A stretch of 64,000 nucleotides of DNA from Desertimonas sp963772825 (GCA_963772825.1 CAVYYX010000013.1:62001-126000); one strand, 5' to 3'. Shown: positions 22,169 to 31,460, counted from the first letter of the stretch. Numbers and translations are program-made. The notes: generated by a model from the sequence alone, not told the origin.

Positions 22169-23060
22169 GACTGCCTCCATCGATCACGGTGCCGATGCCC
22201 TCGTCGGTGAAGATCTCCAGCAGCAGCACGTGGGGGACCCTTCCGTCGAGGATGTGGGCGCGGCGCACGCCGTGGCGCACAGCGTGGATGCAGCTGGTGA
22301 CCTTGGGGATCATCCCGCCCGTGATGACGCCGCTGGCAATGAGCTGCTCGAGCTCGTCGGCCGTCGTTTGGTGGATCAGCGTGGCGGCGTCTTCGAGGTC
22401 GCTGCGCAATCCCTCGACGTCGGTGAGATAGACGAGCTTCTCGGCGCCGAGCGACTCGGCGATCGCCGCGGCGACGGTGTCGGCGTTGATGTTGTAGGCC
22501 TGGCCCGCTTCGTCGGTGCCGATCGTCGCCACCACGGGGATGAACTCGTCGGCGAGCAGCCCCTCGAGGATGCGCGGGTTGACGGCGTCGACGTTGCCGA
22601 CGAAGCCGAGGTCGCCGTCGCGCTTGGTCGCCCGCAGCAGCCCGGCGTCGCCGCCGCTGACGCCGACGGCGTAGTTGCCGTGGGCGTTGATCGCCGCGAC
22701 GAGTTGCGGGTTGACCTGCCCGACGAGGACCATCCTGGCGATGTCGACGGTCTCGGCGTCGGTCACGCGCAGCCCGTCGCGGAACTCGGCAGACTTGCCG
22801 AGGCGACCCATCAGCGCCGAGATTTGCGGGCCGCCGCCGTGGATGACGACCGGGTGCATGCCGACGAGGCGCATCAGCACGATGTCCTGGGCGAAGACGT
22901 CGAGGGCGTCGTGCTCGGACGTCCCGGCGATGGCGTTGCCGCCGTACTTGACGACGACGGTCTTGCCGGCGAACCGGCGGATGTAGGGCAACGCCTCGAC
23001 GAGGACGTCGGCCCGCTCCCGGGTGCGGGCTTGGTTCGACTCCAACATCTCCGACTTCAC
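22161..23060 (-). CDS. argB: Acetylglutamate kinase
   Basis: Phosphorylates N-acetylglutamate, usually the arginine-inhibited step. The 299-residue protein shows VVVKYGGNAIAG near residue 33, VVIHGGGPQISALM near 68, NINADTVAAAIAESLGA near 200 and the C-terminal GGMIPKVTSCIHAV with the conserved lysine. GTG 23060 overlaps the argC stop as GTGA; ATG 23048 is an alternative. An N-terminal helix is present, as in arginine-sensitive enzymes. Confidence 0.95.
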   Translation of the reverse strand: MKSEMLESNQARTRERADVLVEALPYIRRFAGKTVVVKYGGNAIAGTSEHDALDVFAQDIVLMRLVGMHPVVIHGGGPQISALMGRLGKSAEFRDGLRVTDAETVDIARMVLVGQVNPQLVAAINAHGNYAVGVSGGDAGLLRATKRDGDLGFVGNVDAVNPRILEGLLADEFIPVVATIGTDEAGQAYNINADTVAAAIAESLGAEKLVYLTDVEGLRSDLEDAATLIHQTTADELEQLIASGVITGGMIPKVTSCIHAVRHGVRRAHILDGRVPHVLLLEIFTDEGIGTVIDGGSRV

Positions 23061-24097
23061 GGTGTGAGCCCTACCCTCGGCAAGCCGGCGGTCTCGTCGA
23101 GACCGAGGGCGACGTTGGCGGCCTGCACGGCGCCACCGGACGCGCCCTTGGTGAGGTTGTCGAGGGCGCAGAGCACGACGACGGTGTTCGTGCGGGCGTC
23201 GAAGCGCGCCGTGACGAAGGCGACGTTCGATCCCTGGGCCGCCTTGGTGGACGGCGACTCGGCGGTGACGACGACGAACGGCTCGTCGCGGTATGCCTTG
23301 GTCAGCTCGTCGAGGAGCCGTTCGGTGCTCAGCTCGGCGTCGACCGGACGGGCGTAGCACGTCGCCAGGATTCCCCGGCTCATCGGGGCGAGGTGCGGGG
23401 TGAAGAGCACCGATGCCTGCCTGCCAGGGGCGCTCAGGTTCTGCTCGATCTCGGGGGTGTGCCGGTGGTCGAGCAGCCCGTAGGCGGCGAAGTTCTCGTC
23501 GACAGCGCAGAACGCCGTGCCGTGGGTCAGCGAGCGACCGGCGCCCGACACGCCGCTGGCGGCGTCGACGATGATCCCAGTGCGGTCGATCAGCCCGGCG
23601 TCGAGCAGCGGGGCGAGGGCCAGCGTCGCCGCCGTCACGTAGCACCCCGGCGTCGCGACGAGCCGGGCGCCAGGAAGCTCGGCGCGAGTGCGCTCTGGCA
23701 AACCGTAGACAGCGCGTCCGAGCAGCTCAGGCTCATCGTGGGTGAACCCGTACCAGCGCGGATAGGCGCTCGCGTCGCGTAACCGGAACGCCGCCGAGAG
23801 GTCGACGACGCAGCCGACGTGGTCGACGAGCTCGGGGACGAGGGCGAGTGCGGCTTGGTGTGGGAGGCCGAGGAAAACGAGATCGAGTCCGGCCGCCCGG
23901 ATGGCCTCAACGTCGAACGGTTGGAACTCGAGGTGTGGGAACGCTGCCGACAACGATGGGGCGAGTTGCGATGCCATCGTCCCGGCGTTGCTGTCGGCGG
24001 TGGCGACGGCGAGCTCGACGTCGGGGTGCGCCGACAACAGGCGCAGCAACTCCACGCCGGTGTATCCCGAGGCGCCGATGACTCCGACCCGAACCAT
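23057..24097 (-). CDS. argC: N-acetyl-gamma-glutamyl-phosphate reductase
   Basis: NADPH-dependent reduction of acetylglutamyl phosphate. In 346 residues: Rossmann loop GVIGASGYTGVELLR (5-19), the catalytic Cys in VATPGCYVTAA (about 151), and HTPEIEQ and PHLAPMSRGI in the substrate domain. First gene of argC-B-D-F-R-H; argJ and argG are not in the cluster. The start has a -35/-10 promoter overlapped by two ArgR-type palindromes, and -10 TATGAT lies 8 nt before ATG. Confidence 0.96.
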   Translation of the reverse strand: MVRVGVIGASGYTGVELLRLLSAHPDVELAVATADSNAGTMASQLAPSLSAAFPHLEFQPFDVEAIRAAGLDLVFLGLPHQAALALVPELVDHVGCVVDLSAAFRLRDASAYPRWYGFTHDEPELLGRAVYGLPERTRAELPGARLVATPGCYVTAATLALAPLLDAGLIDRTGIIVDAASGVSGAGRSLTHGTAFCAVDENFAAYGLLDHRHTPEIEQNLSAPGRQASVLFTPHLAPMSRGILATCYARPVDAELSTERLLDELTKAYRDEPFVVVTAESPSTKAAQGSNVAFVTARFDARTNTVVVLCALDNLTKGASGGAVQAANVALGLDETAGLPRVGLTP

Positions 24098-24100
24098 GAC

Positions 24101-24134
24101 GCATGATCATACATCTTGCTGCATGAACATGCAA
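24101..24134 (-). promoter_or_regulatory. argC promoter with two ARG boxes
   Basis: Palindromes GCATGATCATAC (24101-24112) and GCATGAACATGC (24121-24132), centres exactly 20 bp apart, as for ArgR hexamer sites. On the minus strand they overlap -35 TTGCAT (24129-24134) and -10 TATGAT (24106-24111), spaced 17 bp. ArgR bound here would block RNA polymerase. Confidence 0.75.
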
Positions 24135-24187
24135 TCGGTCGCCTCGGTCGCCTCGGTCGGTGAGAGACACCGACGGGCCGCCACGCG

Positions 24188-24193
24188 TACACT
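24188..24193 (+). promoter_or_regulatory. -10 box of algH
   Basis: TACACT, 6 nt, then GTG 24200. The same hexamer and spacing precede alaS. Confidence 0.5.
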
Positions 24194-24199
24194 GGCGAT

Positions 24200-24781
24200 G
24201 TGCTACCGGGACCGGCTCCGACACGGGGACGTCTCCTCGTGGCGACGCCGATGCTCGACGATCCGAACTTCGACCGCTCCGTCGTCTACATGGTCGAGCA
24301 CCACGACGAAGGCGCCCTCGGGCTCGTGCTCAACCGGCCGAGCGGCGAAGAGCTCGTCGACCCGCTGGAAGGCTGGGTCACTGCTCAGTCGGCGCCGTCG
24401 ACCGTTTTCGCCGGCGGGCCGGTAGAGCCAGATGCGCTGATCGCCCTCGCCCGCCTCGAGCACCGCGTGACGGCGGGCTCGACGGACGACGACAGCTATC
24501 TCGCGCCGCTCACCGGCGACATCGCCTCCGCCGATCTCGCTGCCGACCCGGCGCTCGTGATCGGCCAGATCAACGCCCTGCGGGTGTTCCGTGGCTACGC
24601 GGGGTGGGAGCCCGGCCAGCTCGAGGCGGAGATCGAGTCCGGATCGTGGATCGTCGTCGACTCGGAGTCGTCCGACGTGTTCACCGACGATCCCGAGGCC
24701 CTCTGGCGTCGCGTCCTGCGCCGCCAGCCAGGTCGCCTCGGCTGGCTCGCCGAAGCCCCCGACGACCTCGCCTGGAACTGA
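24200..24781 (+). CDS. UPF0301/AlgH (YqgE) family protein
   Basis: A 193-residue DUF179 protein. Family motifs are visible: GRLLVATPMLDDPNFDRSVVY at the N-terminus, EGALGLVLNRPS near 42, VFAGGPVEPD near 70, and FRGYAGWEPGQLEAEI near 130. Molecular function is not established. It stands alone on the plus strand between the divergent arg operon and convergent pheT, and is probably transcribed leaderless. Confidence 0.92.
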   Translation: MLPGPAPTRGRLLVATPMLDDPNFDRSVVYMVEHHDEGALGLVLNRPSGEELVDPLEGWVTAQSAPSTVFAGGPVEPDALIALARLEHRVTAGSTDDDSYLAPLTGDIASADLAADPALVIGQINALRVFRGYAGWEPGQLEAEIESGSWIVVDSESSDVFTDDPEALWRRVLRRQPGRLGWLAEAPDDLAWN

Positions 24782-24790
24782 CCGCCGCCG

Positions 24791-24869
24791 TTGGAGTGTT
24801 TCGTGCTGACGGAGTTTCACGTGCTGCGTTTCCCAGCACGTGACACTCCATCGGCAGCAAACACTCCAA
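24791..24869. repeat. Nested palindromic repeat (family B), second copy
   Basis: Outer arms TTGGAGTGTTT...(24791) and CAGCAAACACTCCAA (24855-24869). The inner arms GGAGTTTCACGTGCTG (24811-24826) and CAGCACGTGACACTCC (24834-24849) pair over 16 bp with one mismatch. It lies between convergent algH and pheT, like the copy at 2626, and abuts the pheT stop codon. Confidence 0.75.
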
Positions 24870-27221
24870 TCAGGAGCGGAGGGTGGCGCCGAGCTTGGTG
24901 GCGGCGGCGGTGACCTGGGCGACGACGGTGGCCGTGTCGGCGTCGGTGAGCGTGCGGTCGGCGGCCTGCAGCCGCAGGCGATAGGCCAGGCTCCGGGTGC
25001 CGTCGGCGACGCCGCTGCCGCGGTAGGTGTCGAACAGCTCGATGCCGACGAGCAGGTTGCCGGCCCCCTGGCGGATCGCCTTCTCCAACTTCTCTGCGGG
25101 AATCTCCTCGTCGAGCGTGAACGCCAGGTCGAGATCGCTCGACGGATGCCGGCTCGTCGGCTTCCAGCGGGCGGGCTTGGGCTCGGTGGCCAGGAGCACG
25201 GACAGGTCGACCTCGAGGATCGCCACTCGCTGGGTGATCCCGTAGGAGTCGAGCACGCCAGGGGCGATCTCCCCGACGGCGCCGATTGCCGATCGGCCGG
25301 CGACCAGCGTCGCCGAACGCGTCGGATGGAGCCCCGCCGGCACGCGCTGCTGGTCGATCCGCGCCCCGGCGTCGAGCGCCGCCGCCAGCTCGCGCCACAC
25401 GGCGATCGCTGCCGGGGCCTCGGCGCCGGCGAGGACGACGCCGAGCATCTCCCGTTCGTCGGGGAGCTCGCCGGGGCCCGGTGGGTAGACGTGACCGATC
25501 TCGTACAGCGCCACGCCCGGGTGGCGGTGGGCCTCGTTGAACGCGACGGCGCGCAACAGACCGGCGCGCAGCGACGGGCGCAGCACGTCCTCGTCGGCAA
25601 CGAGCGGGTTGGTGATCCGCAGCACCTCGCCTTCCAAACCTGCCCAGCGCAGCTCGTCGACGGACAGGAACGGCGATGGCATCACCTCGGAGATGCCCAA
25701 CCCCAACAGAACCTGGCGAACCTGCCGGCGGCGCAGCTGGACGGCGCTGAGGTGGCCGTGCAGCGGCGACAGCGGCACACGCTTGGGGACGTTCTCGTAG
25801 CCGTAGTGCCGCGCCACCTCCTCGACGACGTCGATCTCCGAAGTCGCATCGGGGCGCCAGCTCGGCAAGTCGACGGTGAGGGCCTCTGGGTCATCGCCGG
25901 TCACCGTGAATCCGATCGGGTCGAGCAAGCCGGCCACCTCGGCGCCGGAGAAGTCGACGCCGATGATCCGGTTGACCTGGCTGACCCGCACCCGGGTATG
26001 CCGCGATCGGGACGGCAGTGACTCGGCCCTGGCATCGACTGCCCCGGCGTGCACGACGAGGCCGGGACACGTTTCGCCGAGCAGCTCGACGAACCTGGCG
26101 ATCGCCGTGTCGATCCCGTAGGGGTCGACGCCGCGTTCCCAGCGCGCCGACGCGTCGCTGCGCAATGCGGTGCGGTTCACGCTGGACGCGATCCCGATCG
26201 GCTCGAACCACGCGAACTCGAGAGCCACCGTCGACGTCGTCGGGCCGATCTCGGTGTGCTCGCCACCCATGATCCCGGCGAGGCCGATGGGTACGTCGAG
26301 GGCGTCGCAGATCAGCAACTCACCCGACGTCAGTGAACGGGTCATCCCATCGAGCGTCGTCAGCTGCTCGCCGTCGGTGGCCGAGCGCACTCGGATCCCT
26401 CCCCCACCGAGGGTCGCCAGGTCGTAGGCGTGGTTCGGCTGGTTGAGCTCGAGCATCACGTAGTTGCTGACGTCGACGACGTTGTTGATCGGTCGCTGAC
26501 CGACGGCCGCCAGCCGGGCGGCCATCCACGGGGCGCTCGGGGCGACGACGATCCCGGACAGCACAGTCAGCGTGAACCGGCCGCAGCGCTCCCCCGCGCC
26601 GATCTCGACCGTGGCGTCGGCTGGGCTGCCGACCGGTGGCGACGCGGGCCGCGGCGGGGTGAACGACAAACCCAGCTTGGCGGCCAGATCGCGGGCGACA
26701 CCGACGTGGCCGAAGGCATCTGGGCGGTTACGGGTGACGTCGACGTCGAACACGACGTCGTCGACGAGGCCGGTGACGTCCCCATAGGGCACCCCGAGGG
26801 GCGCGTCGGAAGGCAGCACGAGGATGCCGCTGTGGTCGCTGCCGAGCCCCAGCTCGTGCGCCGAACAGAGCATGCCGTCCGACGGGATGCCGAGGATGCC
26901 TCGCGACCCGATCGTGCGACCGTCCGGCATCGCCGTGCCGACGGTTGCCAGGGGGACGACGTCACCAGGTTCGAAGTTCGACGCGCCGCACCACACGTGA
27001 TGCTCCACGCCGTCGCCCTTGTCGACCCAGACCCGGATCACCTTGGCGGCGTCGGGGTGCCGTTCGACACGCACCACCCGGGCCGTGACCACGCCGGAGA
27101 CACCGCCGACGTGGTGGACGTCGCTGACCTCGATGCCCAGGCCGTTGAGCGTGTCGGCAATCAGTTGGTCGTCGTCAGGGAACGGCGCGTAGTCCCGCAG
27201 CCAATTCAGGGAGAGCTTCAT
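24870..27221 (-). CDS. pheT: Phenylalanyl-tRNA synthetase beta subunit
   Basis: Large subunit of the alpha2-beta2 PheRS. In 783 residues: N-terminal fold MKLSLNWLRDYAP, a tRNA-binding (EMAP-like) domain near 45-150, the B3/B4 editing domain around 200-400, B5 and the catalytic-like core, and a C-terminal FDX-ACB anticodon-binding domain ending in the usual LRS (TKLGATLRS). ATG 27221 lies 2 nt after the pheS stop; a longer frame to 27392 lies inside pheS. Confidence 0.95.
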   Translation of the reverse strand: MKLSLNWLRDYAPFPDDDQLIADTLNGLGIEVSDVHHVGGVSGVVTARVVRVERHPDAAKVIRVWVDKGDGVEHHVWCGASNFEPGDVVPLATVGTAMPDGRTIGSRGILGIPSDGMLCSAHELGLGSDHSGILVLPSDAPLGVPYGDVTGLVDDVVFDVDVTRNRPDAFGHVGVARDLAAKLGLSFTPPRPASPPVGSPADATVEIGAGERCGRFTLTVLSGIVVAPSAPWMAARLAAVGQRPINNVVDVSNYVMLELNQPNHAYDLATLGGGGIRVRSATDGEQLTTLDGMTRSLTSGELLICDALDVPIGLAGIMGGEHTEIGPTTSTVALEFAWFEPIGIASSVNRTALRSDASARWERGVDPYGIDTAIARFVELLGETCPGLVVHAGAVDARAESLPSRSRHTRVRVSQVNRIIGVDFSGAEVAGLLDPIGFTVTGDDPEALTVDLPSWRPDATSEIDVVEEVARHYGYENVPKRVPLSPLHGHLSAVQLRRRQVRQVLLGLGISEVMPSPFLSVDELRWAGLEGEVLRITNPLVADEDVLRPSLRAGLLRAVAFNEAHRHPGVALYEIGHVYPPGPGELPDEREMLGVVLAGAEAPAAIAVWRELAAALDAGARIDQQRVPAGLHPTRSATLVAGRSAIGAVGEIAPGVLDSYGITQRVAILEVDLSVLLATEPKPARWKPTSRHPSSDLDLAFTLDEEIPAEKLEKAIRQGAGNLLVGIELFDTYRGSGVADGTRSLAYRLRLQAADRTLTDADTATVVAQVTAAATKLGATLRS

Positions 27222-27223
27222 GA

Positions 27224-28231
27224 TCAGAACTGCTCCGCGAAGCGGATGTCTCCGGTGAACATCTCCCGGAGGTCGTCGATGGCGTGGCGCTCCTTGGCCA
27301 TCCGGTCGATGCCGAACCCGAAGGCGAATCCACTCCATTCCTCGGGGTCGATACCGCCAGCGCGCAACACGTTGGGGTGGACCATGCCGCATCCACCGAG
27401 CTCCAGCCAGCGGCCGTCTGGCCGGCGGATGTCGAACTCCCCGGATGGCTCGGTGAACTGGAAGTAGCTCGGTCGCAGGCGGCTGGTGAACCCCTCACCG
27501 AAGTACGCCTTGGTGAACGCCTCGATCGTCCCCGCCAAGTGGCCGAGGTTGATGTCACGGTCGATGACGAGGCCCTCGATCTGGTGGAACACCGGCATGT
27601 GCGTCGCGTCGGGCGTATCCCGTCGGAACACCCGGCCAGGGGCGACGAGGTACAACGGTGGGGGGCTCGCCAGCATCGCCCGGATCTGCATCGGCGACGT
27701 GTGCGTCCGCAGCACCGTCGTTCCGGGCGGAGCACCGCCGTGATCGACGAACATCGTGTCGAACTCGGTGCGCGCCGGATGGCTCGCGGGCATGTTCAGC
27801 GCCTCGAAGTTGTACCAGTCGGTCTCCACCTCGGGGCCCTCGGCGACGGTGAATCCGAGGCCGACGAAGACGTCCTCGAGCCGCTCCCAGGCCTGGGTCA
27901 CCGGATGGCTGTGGCCGCGGCGTGGCGCCTCGAGGTATTCGGTGAGGTCGAGTCGTTCGCCGGCGATGCGGGTGTCCAGCGCTGCCGCGGCGAGTGCTCG
28001 GCGGCGTTCGCCGAGCGCTTCGGTGACCGCCTCGGTGGCGGCGTTGAGCGCCCGCCCCGCGGCCTTGCGCTCGTCGAGGTCGGACACGCCGCCGAGTGAG
28101 CTCTTCAGCACGGCCAGTGGGCCACGCTTGCCGAGCAGGTCCTGGTCGAGGCGGGCGATGTCGTCGAGCGTGGCGGCCGCGGCGATCTGTTCGAGCGCCG
28201 CCGACCGGGCGGCGTGAATGTCGTCGATCAC
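27224..28231 (-). CDS. pheS: Phenylalanyl-tRNA synthetase alpha subunit
   Basis: Catalytic subunit of PheRS. In 335 residues: an N-terminal coiled-coil tRNA-binding region, class II motif 2 (VFRRDTPDATHMPVFHQIEG near 200) and motif 3 (FGFGIDRMAKERH near the C-terminus). The phenylalanine-pocket element TEPSGEFDI is near 255. GTG 28231 is the start. It follows a 153-nt gap after the upstream membrane-protein gene, so it may have its own leader. Confidence 0.95.
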   Translation of the reverse strand: MIDDIHAARSAALEQIAAAATLDDIARLDQDLLGKRGPLAVLKSSLGGVSDLDERKAAGRALNAATEAVTEALGERRRALAAAALDTRIAGERLDLTEYLEAPRRGHSHPVTQAWERLEDVFVGLGFTVAEGPEVETDWYNFEALNMPASHPARTEFDTMFVDHGGAPPGTTVLRTHTSPMQIRAMLASPPPLYLVAPGRVFRRDTPDATHMPVFHQIEGLVIDRDINLGHLAGTIEAFTKAYFGEGFTSRLRPSYFQFTEPSGEFDIRRPDGRWLELGGCGMVHPNVLRAGGIDPEEWSGFAFGFGIDRMAKERHAIDDLREMFTGDIRFAEQF

Positions 28232-28384
28232 GAGTCTCTCTTTCGCGGGGTTGATGAGGGGGTCAACAGGGTTCCCCGGATGAGCTCGAAGCGCGGCGCG
28301 TGTGCAGTGGTCGTCACCGTCCCCGGGATCACCCGGGGCGGGGAAATCGCCTGCTGGCGCGCCATCTCACGGCTGCCGACGATA
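28232..28384 (-). other. pheS leader region
   Basis: 153 nt without a gene. It contains a perfect 7-bp hairpin, CCCCGGG (28321-28327) with CCCGGGG (28332-28338), and a weaker GTTGA/TCAAC stem (28250-28267). No T-box motif or Phe-rich leader peptide was found. Confidence 0.4.
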
Positions 28385-30310
28385 TCAGCAGGCCCGATTG
28401 TCGGGCGCACTCGGTTGCTCCAGCACGATCGTCTGGTAGTCAGCCGACGATCGTTGCTCGAGCTGCAGCCAGTGCGCGAAGTCCTCGCCGACGGCCGCCG
28501 GGATCGAGACGATCCCGGATCGCCGCCAGCCGTCGAGATGGCGGGCGAGCCCCGTCGCCGGCGAGTCAGGACTCGCCAGCACCGCGTCCAGCTCGCCGAC
28601 CGGACCGGCGGCGACGTCGGCGTGGGCCAGGCCGTCGACGTCGATGGCGCCGTCGCGCAGCAAGTCTCCGAAGCGCTCCTGCAAGGTGACGTACTCGGCC
28701 AGTTCCTCGTCGCTGATGCCGACGACCTCGGCAACGATCACCGACCCGGGCGCCAGCTCGGGATCGGCTCCGGCGATGAGCAGCGAGGCGCTGATAGCGG
28801 CCAGCCTCGACGCACCGCGACTCGCCGAAGCGGTCGAGGTTGCGGCTCTCGGGCACGAAGCCGAACTCGATCCCGGCGCGCTGCAAGCTCGGCGAGCATG
28901 ACGTACGGATGGTCGTTGCCGAAGAAGGCCCGCGACGAGTCGACTTCGACGTCGGTCCGGGACGACACCGGCGGCGATCGCCGCGGCGAGCTGGGCGCGC
29001 AGTGGCCGGCCGACGCGCTGCGCCTCGACCTCGTCGGCGGCGACCGACGCAACCGGATAGCGGGGCCACACGGCGACGGCCATCGTCACCAAGGCGAGCC
29101 CGGCGAGGACGGCCCGGCGTTGCGCCGATGACCCGATACGGAGCGACTGGACGACGATCGGCAACGAGCAAGCTCCGGCGACGACGGCGATCGACACGAA
29201 TCCGGCGAGCGACCACGCCCAGTAGTAGTTCTGCGGCACGAGACCGAACGACGAGATCGGGATCCTCGTCGCGGCGACCAGGCCGGCGACGATGGCGATG
29301 ACGCCGGCGAGACCCGCACGCCTTGGCGGCCGGCGACCGCGGCACGCCAGCCGAGCACGGCGACGCCGCCGGCGACGAGCAACCACACGACGACAGCGAG
29401 GACGGCCCCGGGCAGGCTGATCCCGTCGGCGGGAAGCAGGAACGTGCGCATCGACGGCCGGCAACCAGAACGGCGGCACGAGGGCGGCGCCGGCGAGCAC
29501 CTGGACTCCCACCTCGATGCCGGCACCCGGGCGCTCGCGGGCAGGGCCGAGCACGTCTCCGAGATTGCCGGTGCCGGCAAACTGGTCGATCAACGGCTGC
29601 AGCCAACACAACGCCCCGAGCACGAGTGACCAGGTCGCGATGCGCTTCCAGGCAGCCCGCGACGCCCACGTCGCCAGCACGAATCCGACGAGCCCGGCGA
29701 GCAGCACGATCCCGGCTGGGTAGCCGTACGTGAAGTGGGTCTGGAGGACGAGGCTGGCGAGCACCACGGCGATCGGGACGGCGATGCCCACGCCCGCCCA
29801 CATCGCCGCGCTCAACCACAGCAAGGCGTACAACGGCAGCACGAGAGCGTTCTGCTGCCGCGCATCGATCAGCCAAGACAGGCCGAGCGACGCCACAAGC
29901 AGCGTCGTGGCCGCCATCACGAACACGACGACGGCCGGCCGGAACAGCCGTCGGGCGGCCAGCCATACCATCGCGACACTCGCCGCGTTGATCAACGCCG
30001 AGCCGATCGCCGTCCCGAGATCCGGTGACAACTTCGTGAACGGGGCGAGCACGTCGAGTTGCAACGGGCCGAGGTTGTTCACAGGAACGCCGACGACCGC
30101 CGAGCCCGAGGACCACGCTCCGACGAGCGGATGATGAGCGGTCAGCACGTCGGCGGAGCGCACCGTGAAGTAGGCCGCGTCGCCGACCGGGAACCAGTCC
30201 TTGACGGCGGCCCTGACGATGGCGACGACGAACGGCGCCAGCGCCGCGGCAAGCGCCAGCCACTCGAGCGGCACCGCCGGGCGCGCTCGGTCGTTCGGCG
30301 CCTCGGTCAC
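28385..30310 (-). pseudogene. Polytopic membrane protein (glycosyltransferase-like), several frame breaks
   Basis: About 640 codons from GTG 30310, which overlaps the trmH stop as GTGA. The first 290 residues are a clean multi-spanning membrane protein (WLALAAALAPFVVAIVRAAV, VAMVWLAARRLF, IAVPIAVVLASLVLQTHFTY) with a loop DAAYFTVRSADVLTAHHPL resembling ArnT/PMT-type glycosyltransferases, but no certain family. The frame then shifts near 29455, 29320, 28954, 28884 and 28814; each time good membrane or conserved-looking sequence continues in another frame (MRTFLLPADGISLPG, SSRAFFGNDHPYVMLAEL, AGIEFGFVPESRNLDRFG). At least four breaks read as one extra base. Either a decayed gene or a poorly corrected stretch of sequence. 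Confidence 0.6.
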
Positions 30311-31077
30311 TGCTCCGTCGGTGAGCCGCCGGCTCGGCGATGGCGCAGCGCCTCGAAACACAGCACCGTCGTCGCCATCGCCACGTTGAGGCTCTCGGCC
30401 CGCCCACGGTGCTCGATGCGGACCCACTCGTCGACCTGCGACTCCTCAGTCAGCCCAGCGGCCTCGTTGCCGGCGACGATGGCGATCCGCCCGCTCCAGT
30501 CGGCGGTGACATGCGCGGTGCCCCGATGTGATGACGACCCGATCAACCGGAGCCCGGCCGCCGCGACGTCGGCAAGCGTGCTCGCCACGACCGGAACGTT
30601 GAACAGTGCGCCCGCCGACGCTCGAAGCACCTTCGGGTTGGTCTCGTCGACGGTGCCGGGCGTGACGACGACAACGTCGGCGCCGGCGGCCTCCGCCGAG
30701 CGGATGATCGTGCCGAGATTGCCCGGCTCGCTGACGCGGTCCGCGACAACGGCGAAGTCGGCAGCCGTCAACACCGCCGGGTCCGGGGCGTTCCTGGCGA
30801 CCACGGCGAACAACCCGGGGGGTGTCTCGAGGTCGGAGACACGATCGGCGACACCCGGCGCCAGGGCGTAGAGGGCGCTCGACGAGTCGACGGGTTGCTC
30901 ACCGGGCGCCACGAACTGCGACTCGATGCGCCACCCGGCGCACTGCGCCTCGGAGATCAGCAGGCGTCCTTCGACGACGAAGGCGTTCTCCTCCAGACGC
31001 GAACTACGGCGCCCGATCAGGCGCCGCAGTCGTTGAACCTTGGGGTTCGTGAAGCCCAGCTCGGGCTGGTGGCTCAG
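30307..31077 (-). CDS. TrmH/SpoU-family RNA 2'-O-methyltransferase, probable CTG start
   Basis: SPOUT methyltransferase that adds 2'-O-methyl to rRNA or tRNA from SAM; in actinobacteria the gene after rplT is often TsnR-like. The 256-residue protein has an N-terminal substrate-binding part (ENAFVVEGRLLISEA), then VVADRVSEPGNLGTIIRSAEA, VVTPGTVDETNPKVLRASAG and the knot motifs IVAGNEAAGLTEE and VRIEHRGRAESLNVAMATTV. No ATG, GTG or TTG fits the N-terminus. CTG at 31077 gives the expected length and overlaps the rplT stop as CTGA, parallel to the ATGA/GTGA/TTGA overlaps elsewhere. Confidence 0.88.
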   Translation of the reverse strand: MSHQPELGFTNPKVQRLRRLIGRRSSRLEENAFVVEGRLLISEAQCAGWRIESQFVAPGEQPVDSSSALYALAPGVADRVSDLETPPGLFAVVARNAPDPAVLTAADFAVVADRVSEPGNLGTIIRSAEAAGADVVVVTPGTVDETNPKVLRASAGALFNVPVVASTLADVAAAGLRLIGSSSHRGTAHVTADWSGRIAIVAGNEAAGLTEESQVDEWVRIEHRGRAESLNVAMATTVLCFEALRHRRAGGSPTEQ

Positions 31078-31427
31078 AGAGCCGCCTTCGCCGTTTCCAC
31101 GAGGCTGCCGAAGGCGGCCGGGTCGGAGACCGCCAGCTCGGCGAGGATCCGGCGGTCGACGACCACCCCAGCGGTCGTCAGCCCGGCGATGAACCGGCTG
31201 TAGGACAGATCGTGCTGGCGACAGCCGGCGTTGATCCGCTGGATCCACAGGCGGCGGAACTCGCCCTTACGGGCCCGACGATCGCGGAACGCGTACTGGC
31301 CACTGCGCATGACCTGTTCGTTGGCCGCCCGGAACGACCGGCTCTTGTTGCCGTAGTAGCCCTTGGCCTGCTCGAGAACCTTCTTGTGGCGGTTCCTGGC
31401 GGTGACGCCGCGCTTTACGCGTGCCAT
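31074..31427 (-). CDS. rplT: Ribosomal protein L20 (bL20)
   Basis: 117 residues, normal length, with the basic N-terminus ARVKRGVTARNRHKKVL and RLWIQRINAGCRQHDLSYS. It binds 23S rRNA early in 50S assembly. Part of infC-rpmI-rplT; the stop overlaps the trmH CTG. Confidence 0.97.
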   Translation of the reverse strand: MARVKRGVTARNRHKKVLEQAKGYYGNKSRSFRAANEQVMRSGQYAFRDRRARKGEFRRLWIQRINAGCRQHDLSYSRFIAGLTTAGVVVDRRILAELAVSDPAAFGSLVETAKAAL

Positions 31428-31460
31428 GTCAGCTCTTCTCCTTTACGTCGTCTGGGTCGG

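Noticed and set aside
28232..28384. T-box riboswitch or Phe leader peptide before pheS
   Set aside because: Only about 150 nt, with no T-box GGTGGTACCGCG-type motif and no Phe-rich small frame. The GGGTGATCCCGGGG stretch is part of a simple hairpin.
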